The notes beneath the pieces were generated by a model. The model saw only the letters and a program-made list of their open reading frames with translations, did not search any database and had not been told where the DNA came from. 30,849 nt of DNA. It comes from a virus. A program made the translations under genes and the position numbers. The number at the start of each line of letters is the position of its first letter. The first letter of the stretch is position 1. Positions 1-7,476 of the stretch are shown here, one piece after another. Location of the stretch: IMG/VR virus record IMGVR_UViG_3300047994_000589, positions 1 through 30,849 of that record; one strand, given 5' to 3'.

Positions 1-375
1 GCCATCACCCGGCTGGGCGCTCGTGGCGCTGCCCCCGGAATCGCAGAGCGCCACGACGTCGCCGCCCTCATCCTGGATTACCCACCAGGGGTTGGCGCTC
101 GCATCGAACTCGACGAGGAGTTCATCCGGACCCCCGCCCACGCTATCCGGTCCACCCCCGCCACCCGGCCCCCACACGTGCTCGCGCTCCACGTACGCGC
201 GCACCGCTTCGAGCGGCGGGCCGGTGGGATCGCCCCCGCCCACGCCGCCATCGCCACCCTCGTCGTCGCCCCCCTCTCCATCGAGCCCCGACTGCGTGTT
301 CTCGAGATTGCCCGGGGATTGCCCCGTGTTCGGCGGGGCGGGGGACGAAAGATATATGTAGCGAGGCGCAGTTAT
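1..375 (-). CDS. Orphan Rhs core fragment (partial, runs off left edge)
   Basis: The minus strand is open from a TAG at 376-378 to the window edge (125 codons) with no clear start codon. It reads RYIYLSSP, then a Gly/Asp/Pro-rich linker, then VEREHVWGPGGGG, DELLVEFD and NPWWVIQDEGGDVVALCD. The pattern 'VWGP...DEL...QD..GDVVAL.D' is typical of the Rhs/YD-repeat segment just before the RhsA-like core, in a planctomycete style. It follows the immunity gene at 393-791 in the same orientation, as expected for the next displaced cassette of an orphan Rhs array. The core motif, toxin tip and immunity gene would lie left of the window. Without an obvious start it may be untranslated recombination substrate. 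I am confident of the Rhs ancestry and unsure of expression. Confidence 0.6.
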   Translation of the reverse strand, partial: MTAPRYIYLSSPAPPNTGQSPGNLENTQSGLDGEGGDDEGGDGGVGGGDPTGPPLEAVRAYVEREHVWGPGGGGGPDSVGGGPDELLVEFDASANPWWVIQDEGGDVVALCDSGGSATSAQPGDG

Positions 376-392
376 CTAAGTATTGCATTTTA

Positions 393-791
393 TTATGGCG
401 AACTGCTCTTGTCTTCAGCCATGGGTGGATCGATGCCCAAGTCCATAAGCGCGTCGCCAAGATACTCGTGTACAGCATCCGGTATGACACACGTTGTTTT
501 GTCATTACAGACACATAAACAGAACGTTTTCTCGTTGTGATTGAGCGTACCTTCGTCGTTGGCCACGAGCAGTTTGAATCCGAAACAATACATTAACAAT
601 ATGCATACGGTATCGAAATCGCCGGTTTTTTGCATGTCCGTGAAGTAGGCAAACACTCTCTCGCGGCGATCCTTGAGAGGGATGTGACACGCCAATGATT
701 TCAAGTCGAATGCGGTCTCTCTCATCAAATGCATGCTTTTCAAGAGTTGGTTCGCAACTGCCAATGCTGCTTCATATGAATCTGAACTCAT
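393..791 (-). CDS. Probable immunity protein for the HINT/HNH-like Rhs toxin
   Basis: This 132-residue protein starts with MSSDSYEAALAVANQLL. I see no signal peptide or membrane segment; it looks soluble and helical at the N-terminus, with a Cys-rich middle (CILLMYCFGF and FCLCVCNDKTTCV). I do not recognise the family. The immunity role is inferred from position: it begins six bases after the stop of the Rhs toxin gene at 798-2231, on the same strand, which is the normal toxin-immunity layout of polymorphic toxins. It would bind and block the C-terminal nuclease tip in the cytoplasm. Its base composition is clearly more AT-rich than the Rhs core, as is common for exchangeable toxin-immunity cassettes. 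Confidence 0.65.
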   Translation of the reverse strand: MSSDSYEAALAVANQLLKSMHLMRETAFDLKSLACHIPLKDRRERVFAYFTDMQKTGDFDTVCILLMYCFGFKLLVANDEGTLNHNEKTFCLCVCNDKTTCVIPDAVHEYLGDALMDLGIDPPMAEDKSSSP

Positions 792-797
792 AAGTCC

Positions 798-2231
798 TCA
801 CGGAATAAGATACAGCGACCCATACACAATGTCCATTTCAGCGGCAAATTTCTCGACGTCATCGGCAGAAGCGCTCGGATGCTCCCTTCGAAATGCATTC
901 CATTTTCCATTCAGTTCCCAGTGTGCTTTCCCCGGCATTCCCGCCCAGTTTGAGATCATATCTACCCGGCCATCCGGGAACATCTCGCGATATTTTTGAG
1001 GGATGCGATGATGCACTTCGTAACCAGGAGGCATCCGCTTGCCTGACGCTTCCAGTGTCTGCACGAACAGTTCCCTATACCTTGAGCACGCTCCGTTATG
1101 CACCACCACGCCATCGGGTCCGACGTGGTAGTCTGGGTGGTTGGCGACGGTAAGGTTGTAGACGGCCTGACGCTGGCTCGTGAAGACGATCCCCGCGATG
1201 GTTGCGGGTCCGGTATTCGTCCGAAGTTCATCGCCGGGTTGGAGCGCATCGGCACGCACCCACCGTCCGCCTTTGAAGAGCGGATTGGATGTGGCACTGT
1301 CTTGGAAATCGACCCCAACCCTCGGCGAGGCGCAGGAGACCCAGAAGGGATGCTCGTCTGTCGTCTGGATCGTTTGCTCATGCCCGTCGGCATGGCGAAG
1401 CGAAACTTCAACGAGCGATGCCTCGGCGACGTAGATCGTTGAAATGACGGGCTCGAAGGTCATCTTGCCAGTCTGCTCGTCGCGGGCCAGAACGAGATCT
1501 CCCGTGTGGATCTGATCGATCGGCATCAGGCCGGTCGCGGTCCACACGACGGTGGTCGCCGTGAAGCACCCGCAACCGGTACCGCGCTTGCGCGTAACCC
1601 ACTCCCAGGCCCCCTTAGCCATGCTCTTCACGCCGTACGCGAGATCTCGTAGCACGCCGCGCATGCCGTAGCGTATCACGTATTCCACCGCAGCCTTGGC
1701 AGCGCTGAACGCTACCTTGGCCACTGTTGCTGCCAATACCGTGAGTTGAACATATCCCAAAATCTTTCTCGCAGCCTTCAGACTGGGTGGAATCCCGCCC
1801 TGACCCTCGAGGATTTCCGCTCCCACATCGCCGGCGATCGCGGCGATGGGGAAGGGCAGTTGGCTGATGACGACTGCGCCGATGTACGCGGCCGCCTGAG
1901 CCCCGCCCACGATCCTTTCCATGAACGCCGCGGTGTTCCCCGCGCTCTCCGCGATGTAATCGTCGACCATGCTAAAGGGATCAAAGCTCAGCCCCATCGC
2001 ATCGCTTCGTCGCCAGGGGTTGCTGCCGAGGTACTCGTAGACGTTGAGCCCGTCGCCCATGTGCGCTTCGAGGTCGAATGCCGCGCTGAGCGATTCGGCC
2101 CCGCGTCCGTTGAAGGCCGGGCTCGTCGCGATCGCCATCGCCGTGGCGTTGGGGTCGGGCTGCAGGAAGCGCCCCACCTGCGGGTTGTACATCCGGTTGC
2201 GGTCGTGATAGAGATTGTGCGCCTGCGGCAC
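798..2231 (-). CDS. Orphan Rhs core with pretoxin-HINT domain and HNH-like nuclease tip
   Basis: This is a 477-residue C-terminal Rhs piece starting at a GTG. An in-frame TAG lies only about ten codons upstream of the core, so no longer trunk exists. Residues 6-28 form the Rhs core signature (NLYHDRNRMYNPQVGRFLQP, then DPN). A hydrophobic Ala-rich pretoxin region spans about 100-200. A HINT autoprotease domain follows at about 220-380, with candidate nucleophile Cys222 (GCFTATTV), the TxxH block TTDEHPFWV at 290-298 and the terminal VVVHN at 375-379. Self-cleavage there would free a tip of about 98 residues. The tip carries YEVHHRIPQKY with His407-His408 and later SNWAGMP, consistent with an HNH/His-Me-finger nuclease, though I cannot name the family. 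The next gene is its likely immunity protein. Lacking a trunk, it may be silent until recombined onto a full Rhs gene. Confidence 0.8.
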   Translation of the reverse strand: MPQAHNLYHDRNRMYNPQVGRFLQPDPNATAMAIATSPAFNGRGAESLSAAFDLEAHMGDGLNVYEYLGSNPWRRSDAMGLSFDPFSMVDDYIAESAGNTAAFMERIVGGAQAAAYIGAVVISQLPFPIAAIAGDVGAEILEGQGGIPPSLKAARKILGYVQLTVLAATVAKVAFSAAKAAVEYVIRYGMRGVLRDLAYGVKSMAKGAWEWVTRKRGTGCGCFTATTVVWTATGLMPIDQIHTGDLVLARDEQTGKMTFEPVISTIYVAEASLVEVSLRHADGHEQTIQTTDEHPFWVSCASPRVGVDFQDSATSNPLFKGGRWVRADALQPGDELRTNTGPATIAGIVFTSQRQAVYNLTVANHPDYHVGPDGVVVHNGACSRYRELFVQTLEASGKRMPPGYEVHHRIPQKYREMFPDGRVDMISNWAGMPGKAHWELNGKWNAFRREHPSASADDVEKFAAEMDIVYGSLYLIP

Positions 2232-2267
2232 GAGCCTCGGGGGCAGTGGGGATCGATATGTTGTGAA

Positions 2268-2912
2268 CTATTTCTTTCGCTTCTTTGACCAGTCAACCTT
2301 TTCAAAGTTAATCGACTCGGACACGGTCACGTGGGCGATCTTGGTGAACCAAAGTCCAGTGAAGCCTGCCTTGATGAGCTTGAGGCGCAGGTCATTTCGG
2401 ACGAGCTGTACTACCTCGAAACCTTTCAGTACGCCGAGCACGCCGTCCGGCGGGATGCGGCGGGGATCGATCACGGGGACTTCGACGTAGCGGCGACCGG
2501 TGTCGTCGGTATTAATAGAAGCCTCTTCGTCGAGGCAATCGAACACTTTCAGCCAGTTCATGATCCAGTAGCGGGACGAGGCTCGTTCCGAACCCGGTCC
2601 CTCGATGCGGATCGGCAGATATTCCGCCGCACCGGGCGCCTCGGTCTCAAAGAACGAACGAAGGCGATCGCTCACGGTAAGACTACTGTTTACAACTATT
2701 TGGAGACAATCAAATAAACTCGTGGCGGTCTCGCAGGAAAACCGCAACTGTATTAGTGTTTTTTCGATCTCAGCCTGATCTAACTGTTGGCCTCTTGTCA
2801 AACGTTTTTTCCAGAACCACCACCACTCAGCGTTGGCAGGTTGGAGAAACCATCCAATCCGCTCCACGTGCGGATCAATCGCATAGTATGGAAAAAACCT
2901 CGGCACGATCAC
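2268..2912 (-). CDS. Imm11-like (DUF1629-type) immunity protein
   Basis: This is a 214-residue protein with a GTG start; a second GTG two codons in is better placed after a GGAGG. The upstream Rhs tip stops at 2909, so the genes overlap by four bases and are translationally coupled. The C-terminal pattern RNDLRLKLIKAGFTGLWFTK resembles the 'sE.lk..ie.agltGv.F' ending of the DUF1629/Imm11 family, and VPVIDPRRIPPDGVLGVLKG before it also fits. The N-terminal half has a Trp cluster (AEWWWFWKK). The inferred role is neutralising the HHxA-type nuclease encoded immediately upstream. The assignment rests on a remembered pattern and was not searched. Confidence 0.65.
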   Translation of the reverse strand: MIVPRFFPYYAIDPHVERIGWFLQPANAEWWWFWKKRLTRGQQLDQAEIEKTLIQLRFSCETATSLFDCLQIVVNSSLTVSDRLRSFFETEAPGAAEYLPIRIEGPGSERASSRYWIMNWLKVFDCLDEEASINTDDTGRRYVEVPVIDPRRIPPDGVLGVLKGFEVVQLVRNDLRLKLIKAGFTGLWFTKIAHVTVSESINFEKVDWSKKRKK

Positions 2913-3828
2913 CTCCGAGGACGATAGCGATATCGGCCTCCATGCATGTGAATATTCATTTCACGCAGACCTTTCCATCCGGTCTTGGCTCCTTTGACCG
3001 TATTGTACAGGAAGTGCGGGTTCTTGGCCACGAAGTCTTCGAGCGACTTGAGCTCTGTCTTGAGCGCTCGCTCCGCTTCCGTGACTGATAGGCCGTCTGT
3101 CGCCGCCTTGATGCGTTTTTGGACGAACTTGTGGTACTCGGGACTGTGCCGTCCACTGTGCGGAATGGCGACCTTGTTCGCCGGATCATCAATCTTCATC
3201 CCCGCGCGTGCAAATATGACCTTGTTCTCCGCGCCGAACGCCCCATCTTTGGTGGCAATATGGTGGCCTTGGATTGGTTTGGACCATGCACCTCGTGAAC
3301 CATGCGAAGACGTCGGACTCGAATACGCTCCGGCAAAGGTATCGATCGGATTGAACCCGATGTTCGTGCCAGGGATGCTGATCTCGAAGGAGTTGTAGAG
3401 GCCGCGGAGCATCGCCTCCTCGATCCAGCTGTTATCCTCACGCGTGCTCCAGTCATCTCCCTGATCCCAATCGGTCGCCCAGTCAACATCCCATTCCTGA
3501 TTCGAGGCGTATTCCTCCACGACCTCTTGAAGCATCCCCGTAATGAAGTCCGTTGGAGTGGGAACAAAGAGCATCCCGACGTCCGTCGCTGAGACAAGCC
3601 CCATCGGGTCGTCCCGCCCCCATGGAACGCTCTGTAAATATCCATACACACTCATTCCATCGCCATACCGTGTCGCGAGATCGAAGCAAGGCTCAGCTAC
3701 ATCCAGTTTCGATCCGAAAAAACGGGCTTCGCTTTCGACGCTCAGCCCCGTCCCATTCGGATCCATCTGCATCCACCGCCCGAGGCTCGGCAGGTAGGCG
3801 CGGTTGCGGACGTGGTAGTCGCCGAGTA
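2909..3828 (-). pseudogene. Rhs core fragment with HHxA-type nuclease tip, fused by recombination to a phage tail gene
   Basis: Rhs-like sequence begins near 3828 with GDYHVRNRAYLPSLGRW and continues MQMDPNG, the core motif that ends an Rhs shell. About 110 residues of variable sequence follow, then a tip with IQGHHIATK, FARAGMKIDDPANKVAIP and SGRHSPEYHKFV. That is the pattern of AHH-like nucleases of the HNH/endonuclease VII group found on polymorphic toxins. The frame is open further upstream to 4153, but that stretch is the phage tail-tube gene read in the wrong frame, so I see no authentic start codon. It is therefore listed as a gene fragment, although the tip is intact. The immunity gene overlaps its stop by four bases. 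Transcription could come from the phage operon. HINT motifs are absent, unlike the neighbouring cassette. Confidence 0.7.
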
Positions 3829-4209
3829 CGTCACCTTCGCCGTGACGGAGACAGTGATGGCCTCTTCCAGCCCTTCCTTGCGGCTGAAGTTGGTGATCGA
3901 GAAGTCCGCCTGAAGACCCTGCCCGGCAGTGCCGTCGAGGATCTGGAGGCCGATCGCGGTGTTGGCGAAGAAGGCGTCCTTGATCGCCTTGAAGCCGTTG
4001 TCCGTGGTATCCCACACCATCTCGAACTCGACGCTCGCGGCCTTCAGCGTGGCGACCATCGCACGCCAACCGCTGTTGGCGCGGGTGGTCACGTCCGCCT
4101 CGCCCGTCTCCAGGTTCAGCGTCACGTCCTTGACGTTGGTCAGCGCAGTCCACGTCCCGGCACCCGCCTTGTAGTTGAGCTTGGCATCCATTCCGAGTTT
4201 GATGGACAT
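3742..4209 (-). CDS. Phage tail-tube-like protein, 3' end replaced
   Basis: The ATG at 4209 follows an AAGGA ribosome site. The protein reads MSIKLGMDAKLNYKAGAGTW, then LTNVKDVTLNLETGEADVTTR and NSGWRAMVATLKAASVEFEM. This is the beta-rich layout of small phage tail-tube or major tail proteins, which typically carry a 'v.dvtl.....evd.ttr...gw' pattern. The recognisable part runs to about residue 128 (ITVSVTAKVTYSA). The last roughly 25 residues (TSATAPTCRASGGGCRW...) are the neighbouring Rhs fragment read out of frame, so the native C-terminus has been lost. It sits last in the leftward structural operon, 13 bases after the preceding gene. It would build the tail tube if functional. The function is inferred from residue pattern and position. 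Confidence 0.65.
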   Translation of the reverse strand: MSIKLGMDAKLNYKAGAGTWTALTNVKDVTLNLETGEADVTTRANSGWRAMVATLKAASVEFEMVWDTTDNGFKAIKDAFFANTAIGLQILDGTAGQGLQADFSITNFSRKEGLEEAITVSVTAKVTYSATTTSATAPTCRASGGGCRWIRMGRG

Positions 4210-4222
4210 GTGTGAGTTCCTT

Positions 4223-4483
4223 TCAGCCGTCGGTGTGCCCGAAGATGGACAGTGAGTCGCCTGACTTGCCCGATGCCGAGATCTTCGAGAGGTCCACCCG
4301 CTCGAAGCGGACGGGAATCCCCGGTAGCAGTTCCGAGTCCTTGCCGCCCGCGGAGAGCGTGATGCCCGAGCCGTCCTTCGCGGCTGTTGACGCGACGAGC
4401 GTGACGGTGGCGATTAGCCGCCCATCGGCGATGGGCTTGGGGGCGGTCCCGAGGTCCATTGAGTCGATGACGAGGTTGCGCAC
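4223..4483 (-). CDS. Small phage structural-operon protein, function unknown
   Basis: This is an 86-residue protein starting at a GTG (MRNLVIDSMDLGTAPKPIAD) preceded by GGAG about seven bases upstream. It begins just after the stop of the gene at 4487-4921 and precedes the tail-tube gene. Sequence such as IATVTLVASTAAKDGSGITL suggests a beta-rich soluble fold, and there is no signal peptide or membrane segment. I do not recognise the family. Its place between a putative tail-terminator-like gene and the tail tube suggests a connector or tail component, but that is inference from gene order only. Confidence 0.6.
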   Translation of the reverse strand: MRNLVIDSMDLGTAPKPIADGRLIATVTLVASTAAKDGSGITLSAGGKDSELLPGIPVRFERVDLSKISASGKSGDSLSIFGHTDG

Positions 4484-4486
4484 GGG

Positions 4487-4921
4487 CTATCTCCGGACCC
4501 GATAGGTGACGGTGATGATGCTGGTGAACTGACGGTGCTGGTCGAGGTGCTCGGCGGCGACGATCGGCTCGTGCGCGATCGAGACCCAGGCGGCCTCGGG
4601 GAAGTCGGGCAGGCGCTTGAGCCGAAGGTGGTCCCCGAGTTCCTCCACGAGGTTGAGCAGGTCATCGATCTCCTGCTCACCCTCAGCAGCGGCGGCGATC
4701 TTCTTCTGCACGCCGACATCCACGGCTACGTCGTACAGGCTGGTCTCGCGCGTCGCCGCCGACACCGCGACCGACCGGGGGACCACGCTGACGTGCAGGT
4801 CCTTCAGCTCGTCGAGGGTGAACGACGGCTGGTGCAGCCGCTGGGCCTGGATCGGCAGGGAGAACGTCCCGGCGTTCAGGCTCGCTGTGACGGCGTCCGC
4901 GATGGCGATGGGTGTGCTCAA
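4487..4921 (-). CDS. Phage neck/tail-completion-like protein
   Basis: This is a 144-residue protein (MSTPIAIADAVTASLNAGTF) starting at a TTG that overlaps the TGA of the gene at 4918, a typical coupled phage junction. Residues such as IADAVTASLNAG, LKDLHVSVVPRS, DVGVQKKI and LLNLVEELGDHLR, with a C-terminal strand pattern FTSIITVTYRVRR, fit the alpha/beta layout of small tail-terminator or minor tail proteins. These also start with an 'i..av...l' helix and end in a paired beta strand. The family was not confirmed. Its location between the head-tail connector candidate and the tail tube supports a head-tail completion role. Confidence 0.55.
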   Translation of the reverse strand: MSTPIAIADAVTASLNAGTFSLPIQAQRLHQPSFTLDELKDLHVSVVPRSVAVSAATRETSLYDVAVDVGVQKKIAAAAEGEQEIDDLLNLVEELGDHLRLKRLPDFPEAAWVSIAHEPIVAAEHLDQHRQFTSIITVTYRVRR

Positions 4922-5301
4922 GTCGTTTCCGTGGCGATGTGCTTGGTGTGAATGCGGAGGGTGCGGCGGAAGGGATCGGAGTACCGGAATGGGGGCTCGT
5001 TGCCCGGGGCCATGACCTCATACACATGCGTGCTGGTCCCTTGCGTTTCACGCACCTGGTCTCCGGCCCGCGGGAGGGTGCGTTGCCCCGCGAGCACCAA
5101 GTCCTCGGCGCGGATGAGGTAGTCGCGCGATTCGATCCGCTGGAGCAGCCCGTTCTGGTCGGACTGGTCGAACTCGGTCTTCCCGACCGTCGCCTGGACA
5201 TCCACGCTGTCAGTCCCGCGCCGATAGGTGATCGGGCGCGACATGTGCCGATGGCGCTGGTCCTCCAGGAATGCCGAGCCTTGTTCGAGCAGGTCCGCCA
5301 C
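4918..5301 (-). CDS. Putative head-tail adaptor/connector protein
   Basis: The frame can start at a GTG at 5307, but an AGGAG sits only two bases before it and seven before the GTG at 5301, so the later start is preferred (about 127 residues, reading VADLLEQGSAFLEDQRHRHM). The protein continues SRPITYRRGTDSVDVQATVG, a Lys/Glu/Asp-rich middle and YEVMAPGNEPPFRYSDPFRR. The 'y....d.....at.g.t....D' layout and the late 'w..sD..r...RIhtk' pattern are common in small head-tail connector and stopper proteins. It sits between the DUF2190 decoration gene and the tail-completion candidate. The function is inferred from length and gene order. Confidence 0.55.
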   Translation of the reverse strand: MADLLEQGSAFLEDQRHRHMSRPITYRRGTDSVDVQATVGKTEFDQSDQNGLLQRIESRDYLIRAEDLVLAGQRTLPRAGDQVRETQGTSTHVYEVMAPGNEPPFRYSDPFRRTLRIHTKHIATETT

Positions 5302-5319
5302 GAGCACACTCCTGATGGA

Positions 5320-5661
5320 TTACTGCTGAAGGCGGACGCGAACGACGGTGTCGGCATCGACGTTGGTCTTCACCGCCTTGCCGATGAGCTTGTTGCCGGT
5401 GGCGGTCTTGGTGGCGTTGCTGTTGGTCGCGTCCCAGTAGGTGAGCGTTCCGATGGGGATCGCGCTGCCCGCGCCGCTCGCCTTCGGGAAATCGAATACG
5501 CCGGTGACGGCGAGCGATCCCAACTGGCCCGCCTTGATCGGTGCCTGCGTGATGCCGATGAGGTCGGCCTGCACGACCACCGCGCCGACGAGCACGTCAG
5601 CGCCGGGGGTGTAGTCGATCGATCCGCCTTCCTGAACGAGCTTTGCTGGTCCTGAAGCCAT
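5320..5661 (-). CDS. DUF2190-like capsid decoration protein
   Basis: The frame is open to 5787, but a GGAGG eight bases before the ATG at 5661 marks the likely start, giving 113 residues (MASGPAKLVQEGGSIDYTPG). The sequence GADVLVGAVVVQADLIGITQ followed by PIKAGQLGSLAVTGVFDFPK matches the DUF2190 pattern 'd.vpag..v..g...gva...i..g..g.v.v.GV...pk'. These small beta-rich proteins decorate or stabilise capsids and are usually coded next to the major capsid gene, as here. The C-terminus (IGKAVKTNVDADTVVRVRLQ) ends in the usual 'v.vrL' strand. The region between it and the capsid gene contains a strong hairpin. Confidence 0.8.
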   Translation of the reverse strand: MASGPAKLVQEGGSIDYTPGADVLVGAVVVQADLIGITQAPIKAGQLGSLAVTGVFDFPKASGAGSAIPIGTLTYWDATNSNATKTATGNKLIGKAVKTNVDADTVVRVRLQQ

Positions 5662-5734
5662 TCCTGAACCTCCATCTATTGGTGGGCCATCGGTGTCGAT
5701 GCCCGATTGCTGATCGATGCCGCTTCCGAGTTCG

Positions 5735-5762
5735 CTGGGGGGCTCGCCGCCGAGCCCCCCAG
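5735..5762. repeat. Perfect 12-bp inverted repeat between capsid and decoration genes
   Basis: CTGGGGGGCTCG and its exact complement CGAGCCCCCCAG are separated by a four-base loop. On the minus strand this very stable hairpin lies between the capsid stop (5791) and the DUF2190 start (5661). No T-tract follows, so it is more likely an attenuator, mRNA stabiliser or processing site setting the capsid to decoration ratio than a simple terminator. Confidence 0.6.
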
Positions 5763-5790
5763 CACCTGTGCTTCCCTGCACGGGCATGGC

Positions 5791-6633
5791 TTACACCTCG
5801 CCCTTGCTCTTCACGCCTCCGCGCGGGTCCTGCAGGTTGACGCCGAAGTCGTGGTACCCACGCATCCGGATGCCGAGCATGTTGAAGTCCGCATCGGACG
5901 TCTCGACGGTTGGTGCTTCCTGCCCGTTGAGGAACGCCATCTCGATGACCGGGAGGTCGCTGGGGTCCGCGAGGAGGTACCACGCCTTGGCCGAGTTGCC
6001 GGTGTAGAGCGCGTTGGAGAGGTAGCGGCTGACCTCGACGCGGAACTTGCCCTGGTGCGGGTTGGCAACCGGGTACTTGGTGCTCGCGGTCGTGTCCCGG
6101 AGCTCGACGCTCTTGTAGAGCTGCGTGCCCATCGCCGAGAGCGCCGTGGGCACCAGCATGATCGCGGGCATCACGCCCGTCGGCTTGCCGTCGGAGTCCA
6201 CAAGGTCCATGAACGCGACCTCGCCCTTGGTGAGGCCGTCGATGCCGAGGGCGGTGTCAGCGCCCGAGACGAAGTTCTTGTTGCCGGCGCTGAAGAACGC
6301 CGCGTTGTTCATGAACGCCGTCCAGAAGACGTCGTTGATCTTCAGGCCCGAGCCACGGCCCAGCTTGCGGGGGACCGTGGTGATCGCGCCGAGGTCGTCG
6401 TTGATGATGTCGCGTGGGGGGGGGCGGTCGATCGAGAGCATCAGGCCGCCCCCCCAGGTGTCGGCCTTGTTGGTGCAGGTCTCCTCGCCGAGCGTGCCCT
6501 GCTTGAGCTCGCCGCCGGGGGCAACCTGCTCGTACTGGTCCTTGCCGACCAGGCGGTAACTCGTGACGGTCTTGAAGTCGCTGACGTTGCGGACGGCGCC
6601 CCCCCAGATGCTCCGCCACCCCCCCCCCCACAC
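5791..6633 (-). CDS. Phage major capsid protein (C-terminal capsid domain; 5' end lost, homopolymer inserts)
   Basis: The reading frame gives 280 residues. It contains VRNVSDFKTVTSYRLVG, then RDIINDDLGAITTVPRKLGR, FMDLVDSDGKPTGVMP and a C-terminus with NMLGIRMRGYHDFGVNLQD. This is the Mu-gpT-like capsid domain often encoded as the C-terminal half of a ClpP-type protease-capsid polyprotein in such phages. The N-terminal protease part is absent. The native sequence seems to start upstream in another frame (ASFLCVERV, 6634-6673), shifted by an 11-base C run. Odd insertions (WGGG, PPP) sit exactly at G/C runs in otherwise conserved segments (ADT-GLML, IDR-RDI). Gene order (portal, capsid, DUF2190) supports the call. 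As assembled it probably cannot make a normal capsid. Confidence 0.75.
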   Translation of the reverse strand: MWGGGWRSIWGGAVRNVSDFKTVTSYRLVGKDQYEQVAPGGELKQGTLGEETCTNKADTWGGGLMLSIDRPPPRDIINDDLGAITTVPRKLGRGSGLKINDVFWTAFMNNAAFFSAGNKNFVSGADTALGIDGLTKGEVAFMDLVDSDGKPTGVMPAIMLVPTALSAMGTQLYKSVELRDTTASTKYPVANPHQGKFRVEVSRYLSNALYTGNSAKAWYLLADPSDLPVIEMAFLNGQEAPTVETSDADFNMLGIRMRGYHDFGVNLQDPRGGVKSKGEV

Positions 6634-6670
6634 GCTCGACGCAGAGAAACGATGCGTTCGGCACGAACGA

Positions 6671-6700
6671 CAACGGCCCCAGCGTGTGCCAGGGCCGTTG
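6671..6700 (-). terminator. Probable terminator after the fibronectin-like gene
   Basis: CAACGGCCC at 6671-6679 pairs with GGGCCGTTG at 6692-6700 (nine bp, 12-base loop). It lies 27 bases beyond the stop of the minus-strand gene at 6727-7416. On that strand TCGTTCGT follows, only weakly T-rich. It also marks the right edge of the recognisable capsid sequence. Confidence 0.5.
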
Positions 6701-6726
6701 AACGGAGTCGAAATGTTGGGAGTTAC

Positions 6727-7416
6727 TTACGCGGCCTTCTTCGCCACCGCGTTCGCCTCCGCAAACCCAAACCGCATCGCCCCCGGCCCGCCCGAGCCGA
6801 AAGTCACCGTCAACTGCCGCGACGGCTGGCCTTGGACGTTGCCGCGTTGGGCGGTGATGATGTACGTCGCGCCGTCGATGCCGACGGGGAGCGTGTCGTC
6901 CTGGTATGACTTCTCGCCCGAGCCGCCGATCAACCGGAACGCGGTCTCGCTGATGAGTTTCCGCTGCACGAAGTAGACCACGCGATCAGAACCCTCGGGG
7001 TGCTTGGCCTTCCACTTCAGCGTGATCGAGCCGTCGGAGTTGAGTTCGACCTTGAAGTCGGTCGGCTGGCCGGGCGGCGGCACGGGTGCGCCAGTGCTCG
7101 GCGCGGGGATCTGCGCCAGCACGTACACGTTTGGATTGTTGTTGTTCGTCGCGAACGCGCGGATAGACCGAACAAGATCGCTCGTCAGTTCGCGCGTGTC
7201 ACCGTCGGCATCGACAGCGGCCTCGGTCGCGGCCTTGGCGGCCAGCCGCGCGGCTTCCTGCGCCGTGGTGCGGCCGCGGAGCGCGCCCACCTGATTCTTG
7301 AACGCCGTCGCCTGCGCGGCGGTCAGGCCGATGTTCGTGGCTTGCGCGGTAAAGACATCAACATGGGCTTCGGCCCAACGCAGAAACTCGGCCCGATCAC
7401 GCGGATACGTCGCCAT
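6727..7416 (-). CDS. Planctomycete fibronectin-III-like protein
   Basis: This is a 229-residue protein starting at an ATG preceded by GGAGG. The N-terminal helical part (MATYPRDRAEFLRWAEAHVD, then GLTAAQATAFKNQVGALRGR) is followed by an Ala/Arg-rich helix, a Pro-rich hinge (PAPSTGAPVPPPGQP) and a domain with TDFKVELNSDGSITLKWKA, VYFVQRKL and TYIITAQRGNVQGQPS. That domain has the strand pattern of a fibronectin type III fold. I recall this architecture from many paralogous planctomycete proteins of unknown function. There is no signal peptide or membrane segment. It is not a normal phage structural gene: it occupies the space where the portal 3' end, protease and capsid 5' end should be, so it appears to be cargo. 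A related remnant lies at 18634-18759. Confidence 0.7.
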   Translation of the reverse strand: MATYPRDRAEFLRWAEAHVDVFTAQATNIGLTAAQATAFKNQVGALRGRTTAQEAARLAAKAATEAAVDADGDTRELTSDLVRSIRAFATNNNNPNVYVLAQIPAPSTGAPVPPPGQPTDFKVELNSDGSITLKWKAKHPEGSDRVVYFVQRKLISETAFRLIGGSGEKSYQDDTLPVGIDGATYIITAQRGNVQGQPSRQLTVTFGSGGPGAMRFGFAEANAVAKKAA

Positions 7417-7476
7417 GGGAGAAACCTCCGCCGCTACTGCGGCTACTGAGGCGAAGGTCGCTAGCGTGCTGAGTGT

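Noticed and set aside
3829-4153. N-terminal extension of the Rhs/HHxA frame back to 4153
   Set aside because: This stretch is the tail-tube gene read out of frame, giving Arg/His/Gly-rich nonsense, so it is not part of an Rhs protein.
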